Counted from the stretch's first letter, positions 11,456-21,761 are shown. The stretch is DNA of 64,000 nucleotides from Doryteuthis pealeii (GCA_023376005.1 CM042145.1:20158647-20222646), one strand, 5' to 3'. Notes: generated by a model from the sequence alone, not told the origin. A program made the numbers and translations.

Positions 11456-11763
11456 ACTTTTCAATTCAATAAGAATATTAATGATGAATATAAAAAACAC
11501 AAAACTTAATCAGTAATGCTGATAGCTTTTTAACTTAGTGCGTCCTGGGATGCAAGGATTTGATTTGATGGGTCCCAACTAAAGTTGCTTGATAAATAGT
11601 TTTTATCTATGAACAACTAAAACAGTCTAACCTCTACCTTGTACTCCGTACAGTGTAATTCGTTTCCAAGAAAATATTGAAATGTATTTAGTTAGCTGGA
11701 AATGGTGGGGAAAGAAAAAAAAACACTGGGATGCATGTGTAAGGAAGGTTTAAAGTTATATAT

Positions 11764-11965
11764 ACTTGGAAACGAATAACTCCGACAAAGGTTAACAGAC
11801 AAAACATTTAATATATACAGCACATGGATGAAGATACAACGTACATAGTAAAAGAGTTACATATATAAAGATAAAGACACATTCATGAATGGTACAAGAT
11901 AACATATAAAAGTACAGACATGAGACTAGAGATAGTCCATGCTGTAAAGAACTTACAGTAATGTA
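11764..11965 (+). repeat. Dispersed repeat S, copy 1
   Basis: Starts GGAAACGAATAACTCCGACA. It resembles 47917-48106 in order: AACGAA..AACTCCGACAA, 'gcacatgga', 'ggtacaa', 'acataaaag' and GATAGTCCAT. Similarity is patchy, so the relationship is likely but not certain. Confidence 0.4.
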
Positions 11966-12200
11966 AGGGGGGCGGAGCCCCAACGAGAGGGGTTAGATAA
12001 AATCTACCCCATGTGGCTTGTAGTTACTGAAACAGGAAAAGAGGCTGAATGGGTTTGAGCCCGGCGCTTAAATACTATAGCACCCTAGCGGGCACCAGCA
12101 AACTAAATCAGGCAGACAACTCCACCAGGCAAATACAAACTAACGCTACACATGGATATGATTTTACTGCGTCCTTTTAGATTTTTATGCGTCAAGGACG
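11966..12200. other. GC-richer unclassified segment
   Basis: Contains GGGGGGCGGAGCCCC and 'gagcccggcgcttaaatact', then a small inverted pair TGCGTCC ... GGACGCA at 12168-12206. Base composition differs from the flanks, so it is probably an inserted repeat. No copy was spotted in this window. Confidence 0.3.
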
Positions 12201-12206
12201 CAGGAC

Positions 12207-12555
12207 GTGTACCTATCAGCATCTCTGCTTAATATTGACAAAATTATTTATGTAGATATTAGTCCACTGACCAATGAAGCATTACCTGAAAAAATTGTGA
12301 AAACAGTAAAACAGGTGAATCTACCTAAACCAGGGCATGTAGTGAATTGCCAAATGACTGACCAGACTGAACTGGATAATCTCAGAATAATCAGTTGAGC
12401 TAGAAAAGCCACTGGTTCCAATACCAAATTTGTTAACTTTACACTGACACAATTTTCTCAACAGCTCAGACTGTCAGCACTTCCCCAGGCAAATGACTTT
12501 TTAACACTGACCAAATTTGTGTGTGTCTTAAGTAGTGTCAGCTACAATCCCAAGC
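12207..12555 (+). pseudogene. Unrecognised coding-like fragment
   Basis: A frame of 63 codons ends at 12398. The same frame continues past that TGA for another 50-odd residues with ordinary amino-acid composition (for example KATGSNTKFVNFTLTQ). That is unlike the low-complexity chance frames elsewhere. I do not recognise the protein. It may be a remnant of a mobile-element protein or a decayed exon. There is no clear splice site at either end. Confidence 0.3.
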
Positions 12556-12666
12556 TTGCTTCTGATTGGTTGAAACAGTTTTATTAAAATTAAACCAACC
12601 AAAAATTTATTATAAGAAGGTCTCGGGTTCGATTCCTGACAAGTTACAAGTTAACAGATATCTACC

Positions 12667-12808
12667 CATAGCTGGAAGGAGAATTGGATTCATACCTTTC
12701 CCAAGGGTATTAACGCCATGTGAAATGCTAACAGCTTTGTCCAGGAATTGAACTCTGGTTGATGAATCTATTTCCTGCGACTCTAACCATTAGACCACGC
12801 GCTTCCTA
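12667..12808 (-). repeat. tRNA-derived SINE family B, copy 2 (5' part)
   Basis: On the minus strand it starts GCGCGTGGTCTAATGGTTAG (box A), then 'tcgcaggaaatag' and box-B-like AGAGTTCAATTCC. It continues to 'ccatgggtattaac' and the AGCTATGG block. It is flanked by imperfect direct repeats of about 39 bp, each with AAGGTCTC..GTTC(G/A)ATTCC (about 12618 and 12821). These flanking repeats are too long to be a simple target duplication. Confidence 0.75.
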
Positions 12809-12940
12809 CAATTTGTTTTAAGGTCTCAAGTTCAATTCCAGACAAGTCACACGTTAACAATTTATTTATGCTGTTTTCATTACATCTCTTTTTGTATGTT
12901 TTTTATTTGTTTTTTTTTGTTTTTTTTCTAATCTTTCCAG

Positions 12941-13164
12941 AATCTTCTAAAGGTCATTTTGGCCCTGTTCATTGTGTCCGATTTTCACCAGATGGTGAAC
13001 TTTATGCCAGTGGAAGTGAAGACGGAACCCTTCGCCTGTGGCAGACAACAGTTGGGAAAACATATGGTCTGTGGAAATGTGTCATGCCAGATGAGGCTGG
13101 TACACCCACTGGAGAGACTGTGCCCCAGCCCCCAGGGCAACAAGCTGTAAAGGCTGAAGCTTAA
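12941..13164 (+). CDS. STRAP: STRAP, last coding exon (partial gene)
   Basis: Serine-threonine kinase receptor-associated protein is a WD40 scaffold. In studied animals it acts in TGF-beta signalling and in the SMN complex that assembles snRNPs. The exon is preceded by a strong acceptor: a long T-rich tract then CTTTCCAG at 12940. It begins in phase with two bases of a split Glu codon. It encodes about 74 residues: the final WD repeat ([30 protein letters not shown]), then the family-typical KTYGLWKC and a Pro/Gln-rich tail ending VKAEA, stop at 13162. The WD part is nearly identical to vertebrate STRAP as I know it; the acidic tail is shorter and different. No upstream STRAP exon was found in 1-12940. 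The preceding intron therefore exceeds what I could trace, or exons are hidden in the gap or overlooked. Confidence 0.92.
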
Positions 13165-13770
13165 TTGTTTTTTTTTCTATGTGTGTGTCTCTCACTCTCT
13201 CTCTCTCTACCCCCATGCCATCCAATTCCACATATCTACTTTATCTAATTTTGTTGCCAAAGTTTTTGTTAATTTTTCTTTGACCATTTCTACTTAATGT
13301 TTATTTCTGTTGAGATGAGAGATGATAATTTTTAGCTGGAAGGAATTAAGGCTGAAGCTGCCCTGTTGTAGGCCGGACACTGGCTCACCTTTGGGACAAA
13401 AATCAAAAAGGGGAGAAAAAAAAGCAAACAAACAAAAAAAAACAAAAAAAAAAAAAACAAAACAAAACAAAAAAAAAACTAGCATACACTGAAAAAAAAA
13501 AATCTCCAACCTATTACTATTATTAGCAAAGCTGCTGTTTTTTTTACATGTTACATCTATCAATACAATGATGAAATACTATGAAGCAGGTTGGGAATAA
13601 ATTTTCGGATAAATAGAGGGATTTAACAAAAAAAAAAAAAGTGCCCTTTATTATCACAAATTGAATATAACTTATTAAAAAAACAAAATGAAAAAAAAAA
13701 TGGAATATGCCAAAAATATGAAAAAAAAAAAAAATTTCATAATAAAATAAATGACTTGTTTTGCAAATGT
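13165..13770 (+). promoter_or_regulatory. STRAP 3' UTR with candidate poly(A) signals
   Basis: After the stop come a CT microsatellite and A-rich runs. Canonical AATAAA hexamers lie at about 13598 and in the cluster at 13741-13751. The second is followed by a T/G-rich stretch (CTTGTTTTGCAAATGTTTTA). One of these probably ends the transcript. The minus-strand frame at 13294-13563 is low-complexity. Confidence 0.5.
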
Positions 13771-14104
13771 TTTATTCTGTTTCACTTGACTGTACTCTAA
13801 AAAAAAAATTTGATTATTGACCCCCCACCCTCATTCCCCAAACAGTTACCATCCATACACATTTGTGTCTCCCTCCAAACTATTTACATCTGTCATGTTA
13901 TCTGCACTACAGGTAAAGATTCTTTTGTTAATGGAACTTGAAAAATTAACGAGAAAAAACAAATTCCATCTGTATCTTTTTATTCCACTCTTCTGTCATG
14001 ACATCTTGGTTACTCTTAGCCAATATCGATTTAATATTCAAAGAGTTTGATTTTTATTTAATCAGTTTTTAATCTCCCTCATCCATTGCCTTTTTAAAAT
14101 TTTG
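13771..14104. other. No supported feature
   Basis: Ordinary AT-rich spacer between the STRAP 3' UTR and the tandem array. The 77-codon plus-strand frame has no recognisable motif. Confidence 0.45.
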
Positions 14105-15125
14105 GTTATCCTAAAATTTTTAATTATTTTTTGTTGCTTCCAGTTTTCATTTATTCTCATTGTCTTGTAATTTTAAAAAGAATTCTCTATTATCCTTTCA
14201 CTACCAATTTAAAAAAATTAGTTATCCCAAATTTTCTGATTATTTTTTTGTTGCTTCCAGTTTTCATTTATTCTCATTGTCTTGTAATTTTAAAAAGAAT
14301 TCTCTATTATCCCTTTCACTACCAATTTAAAAAAATTAGTTATCCCAAATTTCTGATTTTTTTTGTTGCTTCAGTTTTCATTTATTCTCATTGTCTTGTA
14401 ATTTTAAAAAGAATTCTCTATTATCCCTTTCACTATCAATTTAAAAAAAATTAGTTATCCCAAATTTCTGATTATTTTTTTTTGTTGCTTCCAGTTTTCA
14501 TTTATTCTCATTGTCTTGTAATTTTAAAAAGAATTCTCTATTATCCCTTTCACTACCAATTTAAAAAAAATTAGTTATCCCAAATTTCTGATTATTTTTT
14601 TTGTTGCTTCCAGTTTTCATTATTCTCATTGTCTTGTAATTTTAAAAAATTCTCTATTATCCCTTTCACTACCAATTTAAAAAAATTAGTTATTTCTGAT
14701 TATTTTTTTGTTGCTTCCAGTTTTCATTTATTCTCATTGTCTTGTAATTTTAAAAAGAATTCTCTATTATCCCTTTCACTACCAATTTAAAAAAATTAGT
14801 TATCCCAAATTTCTGATTATTTTTTTTTTGTTGCTTCCAGTTTTCATTTATTCTCATTGTCTTGTAATTTTAAAAAGAATTCTCTATTATCCCTTTCACT
14901 ACCAATTTAAAAAAATTAGTTATCCCAAATTTCTGATTATTTTTTTGTTGCTTCCAGTTTTCATTTATTCTCATTGTCTTGTAATTTTAAAAAGAATTCT
15001 CTATTATCCCTTTCACTACCAATTTAAAAAAAATTAGTTATCCCAAATTTCTGATTATTTTTTTTTTGTTGCTTCCAGTTTTCATTTATTCTCATTGTCT
15101 TGTAATTTTAAACAGAATTCTGTCC
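14105..15125 (+). repeat. Tandem array of ~119-bp units, nine copies
   Basis: Each unit reads T-run, GTTGCTTCCAG, TTTTCATTTATTCTCATTGT, 'cttgtaattttaaaaagaa', TTCTCTATTATCCCTTTCAC, 'taccaatttaaaaaaattag' and TTATCCCAAATTTCTGATTA. Copies start near 14130, 14250, 14365, 14484, 14605, 14711, 14830, 14949 and 15069. They differ mostly in the T and A runs. The repeated 'MLLPVFIYSHCLVILK' frames are a by-product of the repeat. Every unit carries a T-run plus CTTCCAG that resembles a 3' splice site. Confidence 0.9.
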
Positions 15126-15551
15126 TTTTCACTAACAATTTGAAAAAAAAAAAATGGATATGAAAAATTATTCTTTGAGTATGACATTTTGAGGGTTAAA
15201 CTGAAATTTGACTGGGACACCAGTGAGAGTGAAAGGTTGATTGTTTTTTTGTTTTTTTTCCGCATTAGTCTGGTCTGAATAAATGCACTAACACCCAATC
15301 AGGCAACATTCCACACATAAACATAATTCATATATCTTGGTGGTTCTCTATCCTTTTTCTACCGGGGCACATTTTTATTGAAATTGATTTTCCTGTACAT
15401 GCTATATATTTAAAAGAAAAGAAAAAATATTTTGATAAGTAAAAGGAAGCTATATCAATGTGTTCAGCTAAAATGAGAAATTACCTGGGATGTCCAGCCA
15501 GGCTCAATAAAGGACATTTACAGGTTAATTCCATTATAGCTCTTATCATTT

Positions 15552-15632
15552 TTCTCTCTCTCTCTCTCTCTCGCTCTCTCTCGCTCTCGCTCTCTCTCTC
15601 GCTCTCTCTCTCTCTCTCGCTCTCTCTCTCTT
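15552..15632. repeat. (CT)n microsatellite with CG interruptions
   Basis: Pure CT repeats broken by several TCG steps over about 80 bases. No gene nearby. Confidence 0.9.
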
Positions 15633-16418
15633 GTCATTAGCAAGTTTTTTTTACTACCTCAGATGGGTTTACCATTGTAGAGTATAACTCTGAATTGAAA
15701 GACCTAAATATTAAATTCATTAAGTATTTTAAAAAAGAAACACTTTAGAATAATAATTATTACTAAATAAATGAAATAACCAGGGTGAACCCTTTTTGTA
15801 AAACTTTTTATCCAGTGACACATTACCCATAAGGCTGATTAGGCTGAAGCCTAGAGGCCCTGGGGTGATGTCTAGGATCCCAAAGAAGCTTGGGTTAATC
15901 CAGCACTGTTTTTTACCTACTTTCAGCTATATCAATTATAATGATGTCATATTTTGAAATGGATAAAAATTACAAGTTGATTAACTGAACAGTTTTTGCC
16001 TTGAGATTGAGAACCACTTATTTATGCATATCAACAAGCACAACAATAAAAATGCAATTGTCTTTTAATTGACTATATACCAAAATATGCACTTGGTATA
16101 TTTGTATATCATGAATAGAATGACAGAACATATCAAATATATGTATAAACAAATTGCTTATTCATAAAGTTGTTGAGAAAATGGAGCCTTGAATAGAAAA
16201 TATGCTTTTTATCTTTTTTTTTTTTTTTCCTTTTAAAACAGACTTTTTATATAAATTTATTCTGATTCCAATTTATCTTTAACAATATAAATTGGTACTT
16301 TTTGAAAAGTAAATTTTTCACTTAAGATTCTTTGAAAATGTATGCAGTGATTCTTTTTTTTATTTATTTTTTATTAAATTAACTATCTTATAAAACTATT
16401 GTAATAATATATAAAATG
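15633..16418. other. No supported feature
   Basis: AT-rich spacer. A short GC-richer bit (AGGCTGAAGCCTAGAGGCCC, about 15841) does not match another repeat that I noticed. Confidence 0.45.
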
Positions 16419-16812
16419 AAGTTTATATGGTAATCTGAACATTAGGTACATAAATGAGAGTAACATCCCCTTGTTTATTTCACTTTGAGGAAGCCATATG
16501 TTTTGGTCGGCCATTTTCATTTCACCGTAAATCTACACTGAAAATATGAATTTGTTCGAATCAATACAACTGCATGTTTTAACACAAAAATATAATAAAA
16601 TGTGTTCTTAATTGTGCTTGTGCATTATTTGAAATGAACTTAACTGTTATTAAGAACACATTTTATGATATTTTTGTGTTAAAACATGCAGTTGTATTGA
16701 TTACGGTGAAATGAAAATGGCCGACCAAAACATATGGCTTCCTCAAAATTAAATAAACAAAGGGAGGTTACTCTCATTTATGTAGCTAATGTTCAGATTA
16801 CCGTTTATATTA
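16419..16812. mobile_element. Long-TIR MITE family G, variant 1
   Basis: About 394 bp, nearly all of it two inverted arms. The left arm runs GTTTATATGGTAATCTGAAC, 'aaatgagagtaac', 'aggaagccatatgttttgg', 'tcggccattttcatttcacc', 'acaactgcatgttttaacac' and 'aaaatgtgttcttaat'. The right arm is its reverse complement. The inner parts (CATGTTTTAACACAAAAATA, TGTGTTCTTAAT, GAAATGAACTTAA) are shared with the elements at 40369 and 42729, but the outer ends differ. Confidence 0.8.
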
Positions 16813-17358
16813 TAACATTATGAAACTGGTGAATAGCTACTGTTCATCTTATTATTCAGAGCAAAGAATTTGAATTTTTGATGTTGGAATATATTTTTAA
16901 GAAATATTGACATTTTTCTGCCATTATTTTTAAGATTTTTAATGAATTTTCCTATCTGAAAAATATACAGATTTTTTTTTTCTTTCTCTTTTTGCAAAGA
17001 AAACCTGCCAAACACTAAAATTGATAAATCTTATTTTTCTTTTTCTTCTCATTCTACTCTTATTCTCATTACATTATAACAATATTGAACATTTAAAAAC
17101 TCTGGATATTCATTAAGCGTCATAAAAATTCAATATTTAAGAAGAAGAAAAAAAAACTTGAAAACAAATTATTAATAATGTTAAGTGAATCTTTCTAAAC
17201 TATATTTGTACCTTTTGTACAAGTTTTTTGAACATTATTGTGCCATAGTTTTACTTTATCATTTAGTTTATATTTTTGGGTTTCCGTATCTGACTTATAC
17301 TTATGTGGTGGATTTAAAAAGATAATTTTTGGAACTATATTGGTATATTATAATGCAC
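16813..17358. other. No supported feature
   Basis: AT-rich spacer. The minus-strand 65-codon frame at 16818-17015 is K/F/N-rich and unsupported. Confidence 0.45.
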
Positions 17359-17446
17359 GGTATTTCAGAAAAATTGATATGATTTTGTAACATAATAAGG
17401 TGAATTGTTAAAGGTTAAAAAATTATATTGATTTTTCTGAAATACC
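17359..17446. mobile_element. 88-bp inverted-repeat element
   Basis: GGTATTTCAGAAAAATTGAT and its reverse complement AT..TGATTTTTCTGAAATACC bound an 88-bp unit. This is probably a short mariner-type MITE. No flanking duplication could be fixed because the surroundings are TA-rich. Confidence 0.55.
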
Positions 17447-17774
17447 TGTACAACACTTCCAACTTTTTTTTTTTTTTCTCACAATTTCTAAAATAAAAAA
17501 AAAAGAAACAATTTCTATTTCTGATTATTGTAATTAATACCTGAACAATAATTTAGGTTTAAATTATTTAACTTGGCAATAGTTTTGTTTACCTTAATTT
17601 GAAAAACAACCAATTAATTAATATTCAAAAACTCTGTTGTTATTTTCATTTGTAATAATGTTTTTGAATCATATGGTTTTATTTTATATTTTTATAAGGT
17701 AATAATTTTAGAATTTAAAAATAATTTTTTTGTATGGTAGCATTGATCATCTTTAACCCTTTTCACAGGTACAA

Positions 17775-18056
17775 ATTTTTTAAAATCCTTGTAGAGTGGA
17801 GGAATTATTTTCAAAAAATTTGCAAAGTCGTATACTGGATCATATAATATTCAGTACACTAGTACATTCAACTACAGTTTGCACGAGACATATAATAACT
17901 TGCAACAGAGTGCTAAACATCTAGGTAGACGGTTTGTGTTATGGTTCTGTAATCTTCGCAGTCTCAGTAATCACCCTGATGTTCTTAAACAGCAGTGTAT
18001 AAATAGTCTTGGACCAGCGCATTCACTCTCTACAAAAGGTAAGCTAGGCTAGTCCA
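17775..18056 (+). other. Exon-like segment, copy 1 (unrecognised product)
   Basis: An open frame runs from about 17797 to 18040 with ordinary amino-acid composition. It includes SAKHLGRRFVLWFCNLRSLS and ends at a strong donor-like AAAG|GTAAGC. I do not recognise the protein. The last ~155 bases, including the donor, are duplicated at 18285-18440, and the last ~60 bases again at 18979. Between copies the coding differences are mixed (for example CGC to TGC and CAC to CAA), so selection is not obvious. It could be a real exon of an unknown gene, a decayed gene fragment, or a repeat. Confidence 0.35.
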
Positions 18057-18284
18057 CAGCAGGAGGGTTTCAATTAGTATCCATTTTATATGCTGAGTAT
18101 ATATGGATGAAAGTGTCTACATTAAACTAGCAGCCAATCAGAATCTAGGAAATGAACTTGGCTAAGGTACATAGTGAAACAGCCCAACCCATTACTTTTT
18201 TTGAATACCTAATTACCAATAGAAGTATTCAGCATAAAATAACCCAAGGGATTGACATGCCGTAAGACCCAACTAACCAACCAG
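18057..18284 (+). repeat. Insert with LINE-type tail (variant T2)
   Basis: This stretch separates the first two exon-like copies. It ends with CAGCATAAAATAACCCAAGG, 'gattgacatgccgtaag' and ACCCAACTAACC. That tail variant also ends family D copy 3 at 21762-21992. The body matches nothing else that I found here. Confidence 0.5.
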
Positions 18285-18455
18285 AGTGCTAAACATCTAG
18301 GTAGACGGTTCGTGTTATGGTTCTGTAATCTTTGCAGTCTCAGTAATCAACCTGATGTTCTAAAACAGCAGTGTATAAATAGTCCTGGACCAGCGCATTC
18401 ACTCTCTATGAAAGGTAAGCTAGGCTAGTCCACTACAAAAATAGAGGGTGTGTTC
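18285..18455 (+). repeat. Exon-like segment, copy 2
   Basis: Begins AGAGTGCTAAACATCTAGG and runs through the same donor-like GAAAG|GTAAGCTAGG. It then continues with CACTACAAAAATAGAGGGTG, a flank also present after copy 3. Close to copy 1 but with several substitutions. See 17775-18056. Confidence 0.7.
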
Positions 18456-18495
18456 AAACATGAGAATTTGATCAGCAGTTATCTATAGTATATGA

Positions 18496-18748
18496 TGTAA
18501 GTAAGTAAAGTCGTCGGGGTGGCCTAAAGTCGGTATCAGCGAGGGAGTCTATCCCCTTTTCACTTGCGCTAGACCAAGGAGATTATTTTAGCGTCTGAGG
18601 TGGAGTGCCACACCTACCGTCAGCTCCTTACTTTACCGCACTGATCCCTGTGCTACTCATACGCTGAGTTGGCGAGGACCGGTATCGAACTAGGATCCTT
18701 GTGGTTTCTAGCCGAACGCTCTACCAACTGAGCTAACCTGGCTCCTTA
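18496..18748 (-). repeat. tRNA-derived SINE family A, copy 3 (near full length)
   Basis: About 253 bp. Minus-strand order: box A in GGTTAGCTCAGTTGGTAGAG, box B in GTTCGATACCGG, then 'cgccaactcagcgtatgag', 'tgcggtaaagtaaggagc', 'ggcactccacctcagacgc', 'aatctccttggtctagcgc', 'aaaaggggatagactccc' and a 3' end ACGACTTTACTTACTTAC. Direct repeats of about 8 bp (ATATGATG) flank it, as expected for retroposition. It lies inside the duplicated exon-like locus. Confidence 0.9.
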
Positions 18749-18914
18749 TATGATGCAACCACATGCAAATCATGAGAATTCCGCTACAATCCATACAGTG
18801 GGGACTCCTAGCGATGTTTCTATATATTGAATTGGTTAACAAGGAAAAATGCCTTACATTGAGCTACTGCTAAAAAGGCAAAAAATTTTGTTCTGCTTGC
18901 AAAGGATGTTATGG

Positions 18915-18949
<35 letters not shown>

Positions 18950-18978
18950 TTTTATTTTCCTCACTGAATGAAGTAGAA

Positions 18979-19085
18979 GTATAAATAGTCCTGGACCAGC
19001 GCATTCACTCTATGAAAGGTAAGCTAGGCTAGTCCACTACAAAAATAGAGGGTATGTTCAAACATGAGAATTTGATCAAAGGAGG
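18979..19085 (+). repeat. Exon-like segment, copy 3 (3' end only)
   Basis: Starts GTATAAATAGTCCTGGACC, contains a 2-base deletion before the ATGAAAG|GTAAGC donor-like site, and shares the 'atagagggtatgttcaaac' flank. Upstream and downstream, AGGNGGTTATGGTTT and 'cctcactgNatgaagtag' are also duplicated, so a tandem duplication made this copy. Confidence 0.65.
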
Positions 19086-19544
19086 TTATGGTTTAATTTT
19101 TATTTTTTTTCCTCACTGGATGAAGTAGAAATAATATAATAGACTGTCACAGCTTTAGTAAATTTAAAGTGTAATTAGTTGGGACAAGGGATGGTGAATT
19201 TTCTAAAGTTCAATACACAATTTTGATAAGACAATAGTTAAGTGGTAGAGTATTGAACAGGAAGTCACAAGGTTGTAACATTCAAATTTTGGTGCCATGT
19301 TTGATGAGTTCTATTTTTATTTACCGTTTTGAATTGTTGAAAAAATTTTTTATGCCATCAGTCTTGAATTTATGGTATATATAGTCTCAATAATATAAGC
19401 AGTAACAAGTGGTCTGAGTTAACAAATTATACAAAATGAAAAGCAGTTGAACTAATTTTTCTTTTTTCCAAAGTCCTTTTAGGATTCTTTCTGGTTTTAT
19501 CTTAAGTGGCATATCTGAAGAATCATTTAAACAATTTGATTTTA

Positions 19545-20120
19545 AAATTGTGTTGACAAAACAAAAATGGCAAAATTATTGGAATAACTTCCAAAACAAC
19601 AAACTACATGAAATAATGCCACAAATAGGAAAACTTCAAATAAATCAAACCAAAATATCCAGAAAAGAAGTAATAATATTATCCAGACTAAGAATAGGAC
19701 ACTCATACATTACCCATTCATACCTCCTCAAAAAAGAAGCAGACCCATATTGCATACCATGCCAAAAACCCTACACAATCAAACACATATTAATAGAATG
19801 TAGCAACCTAAAACAAATACGAAAAAAATACTACCAAACAACAAATCTAAAACAGATATTCTACCAAATAAACCCAGAAAAACTACTTGGATACATAAAA
19901 GAAGCACATATCTACAACAAAATCTAAAAATCTTCCCCAAAAAAATGAAAACACAAAAATATATGTTTAAAAAAATCATCTAAAAGTTTCATTCACAAAA
20001 AATGTTCAAAAAAAAAAACAAAACCTTAAGAAAATTAAACATTATCACCAATTCATTTCAAAAACGTAGTCGGCATTAAATGACCCATTGAGGTTGATAT
20101 GCCATAAAACAAGAACAAAT
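19545..20120 (+). mobile_element. Non-LTR retrotransposon 3' end (C-terminal ORF plus tail)
   Basis: A 5'-truncated LINE. The frame at 19550-19927 encodes the region after an RNase H-type domain. It has LSRLRIGHSYITHSYLL, then a CCHC knuckle, C-x2-C-x7-H-x4-C (CIPC...H...C), ending at TAA 19925. This pattern is typical of RNase H-bearing LINEs (I/Jockey-like groups); the exact clade is not certain. The 3' end carries GGCATTAAATGACCCATTGA ... GATATGCCATAAAACAAG, the same tail as family D repeats. Reverse transcriptase and endonuclease are absent. Confidence 0.85.
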
Positions 20121-20371
20121 CAAAAAAAAAATTGTTGAAATTATGAAGCAAAAATAAATTTAAAAAAAAATAAAATAAAATAAAAAATTTTTATTAGCAA
20201 ACAATAAGTTCCTACAATGACTGCTGTTTACACAGCAACATTGCTTCCAACAAAGCCTTCATCAGATTTGCTATGATTTACTCACAGCTTTGTCATTTAT
20301 TGTATAATAAACAATTATCCAATGGAAAATAATGTTATCTTTTCAGTGTAGAGTAATCATTAAACTAGATT
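20121..20371. other. A-rich spacer with a weak hammerhead-like relic
   Basis: The minus strand at about 20235-20275 has CTGATGAAGGC followed by GGAAGCAATG. The stem needed for a hammerhead does not form. Otherwise nothing is seen. Confidence 0.3.
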
Positions 20372-20835
20372 AACTAGGCAATACTCCACTTTGGCCCTAT
20401 CTTGGGCTAGACGGGCGGTCGGAGAGGCCCCCTCCGATCAATCGGCTTGTCACATCAAACCCTAACACCTATATGATTTTCCCAACCCTATTGCCCTTAT
20501 GGCAAGACCCAACCCCTTTTTATCATATGGGTGCTAGAAGGCGGTGGCTGCAGGTCTACATGTCCTGGGAATGACGTTAAACTCTATCTGATGGTGAGGT
20601 TCCAGTTCTGGAGGTTTGGGAAATGTGGAGCACCCCTTCAACACCATTGCTCCCTGGTCCACTCTGACCCGGAGTGGTAGTATCTGTTAGGGTCCCATCT
20701 ATGGGTTAAATAGAAAAATGTATTTATAAAAAAATTGTATTATCCATTAAGAATTGATTTATTTCAAAACTTTATCGGCATTAAATGACCCACTGAGGTT
20801 GATATGCCGTAAAACAAAACAAAACAAACAAACAA
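20372..20835 (+). repeat. LINE-tailed repeat family D, copy 2 (5'-truncated)
   Basis: Begins at GGCAATACTCCACTTTGGCC and shares all later blocks with 4436-5025. It ends GGCATTAAATGACCCACTGA, 'ggttgatatgccgtaaaac' and AAAACAAACAAAC. The 5' truncation and A-rich tail fit LINE-driven retroposition. Confidence 0.85.
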
Positions 20836-21548
20836 AACTAGATTAACTAACTGTAGAGATCCACCAATGATTGAGTGGACAAATAAATGAATGATTAAAA
20901 AAAAAGAAAAAGAGCGAAGGAAGGTAATTGTAACAATTTTCACTTGTATGTATGGTATGTTGTCCATCTCTTGTATTTCCATCCATTCCATAGTCAATTA
21001 ACCTTCTAAGTTACACTCTTTCCAGTTCATTCATGAAAACACTCCTCTTAGGACTATGCATGAGAAATTCTTCTGCAAATTATTTCCAAATCACCCCTAA
21101 TAACACATAACTAATTCTAGGAGCTGCAATTATAAAAATGGAGAAATAAAGAAAGTAGATATTGGTAAATTTGGTAATTTTTGTTTAGAAAATAGAAATT
21201 TTGCCTTTTTACCTACCCATACTATTTGCTTCATATCTTTTTTTGCCATGGGAGGATTAAAGAGGATTTGGGATATGTTTTTCTACAATAAATAAGCTTT
21301 CCAATGATACCAAATTTAGCTTGGCCTTTTTTTATTTCCGGGTTGAGGCCCAAAATGATCTAATTCTACTGGAAGTAAAATAAGGTTGTGTTGTTTTGCC
21401 TCCCTGCACCCCCGTTCAGTAACCATTTTTAAGGTTTCAGTACTTAATATTACTATTGTTTATGAATATGCATAAATTGTAGTATACATAAGGCCTCCAA
21501 AACAATGGATAGCAGTTTTGAGTCAGTGACACTTGGTCGAGGTACATA

Positions 21549-21579
<31 letters not shown>

Positions 21580-21761
21580 GTGTGAGAGTGAAGAAATTAA
21601 CTTTATCAAAAAGAACCAAGAAGAAGAAATTAATTCCATCTGCCTTTGTGGGTTAGAGAACATCAAAAAAAAAAAATGTCTCTTGGCATTGTTCATTACA
21701 GTTAAGTTTCAACAATGTACATTTTTATGATTGAACTCATTAAAAAATCTAGTGGTTAAAT
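20836..21761. other. No supported feature
   Basis: AT-rich spacer with a poly-T run at about 21551-21579. The short frames on both strands overlap that run and are not credible. Confidence 0.45.

Noticed and set aside
14131..15037. Repeated frames beginning MLLPVFIYSHCLVILK
   Set aside because: By-product of the 119-bp tandem array; copies shift frame with T-run length.
20235..20275. Hammerhead-like CTGATGAAGGC on the minus strand
   Set aside because: No GAAAC and no stem I; only one box matches.
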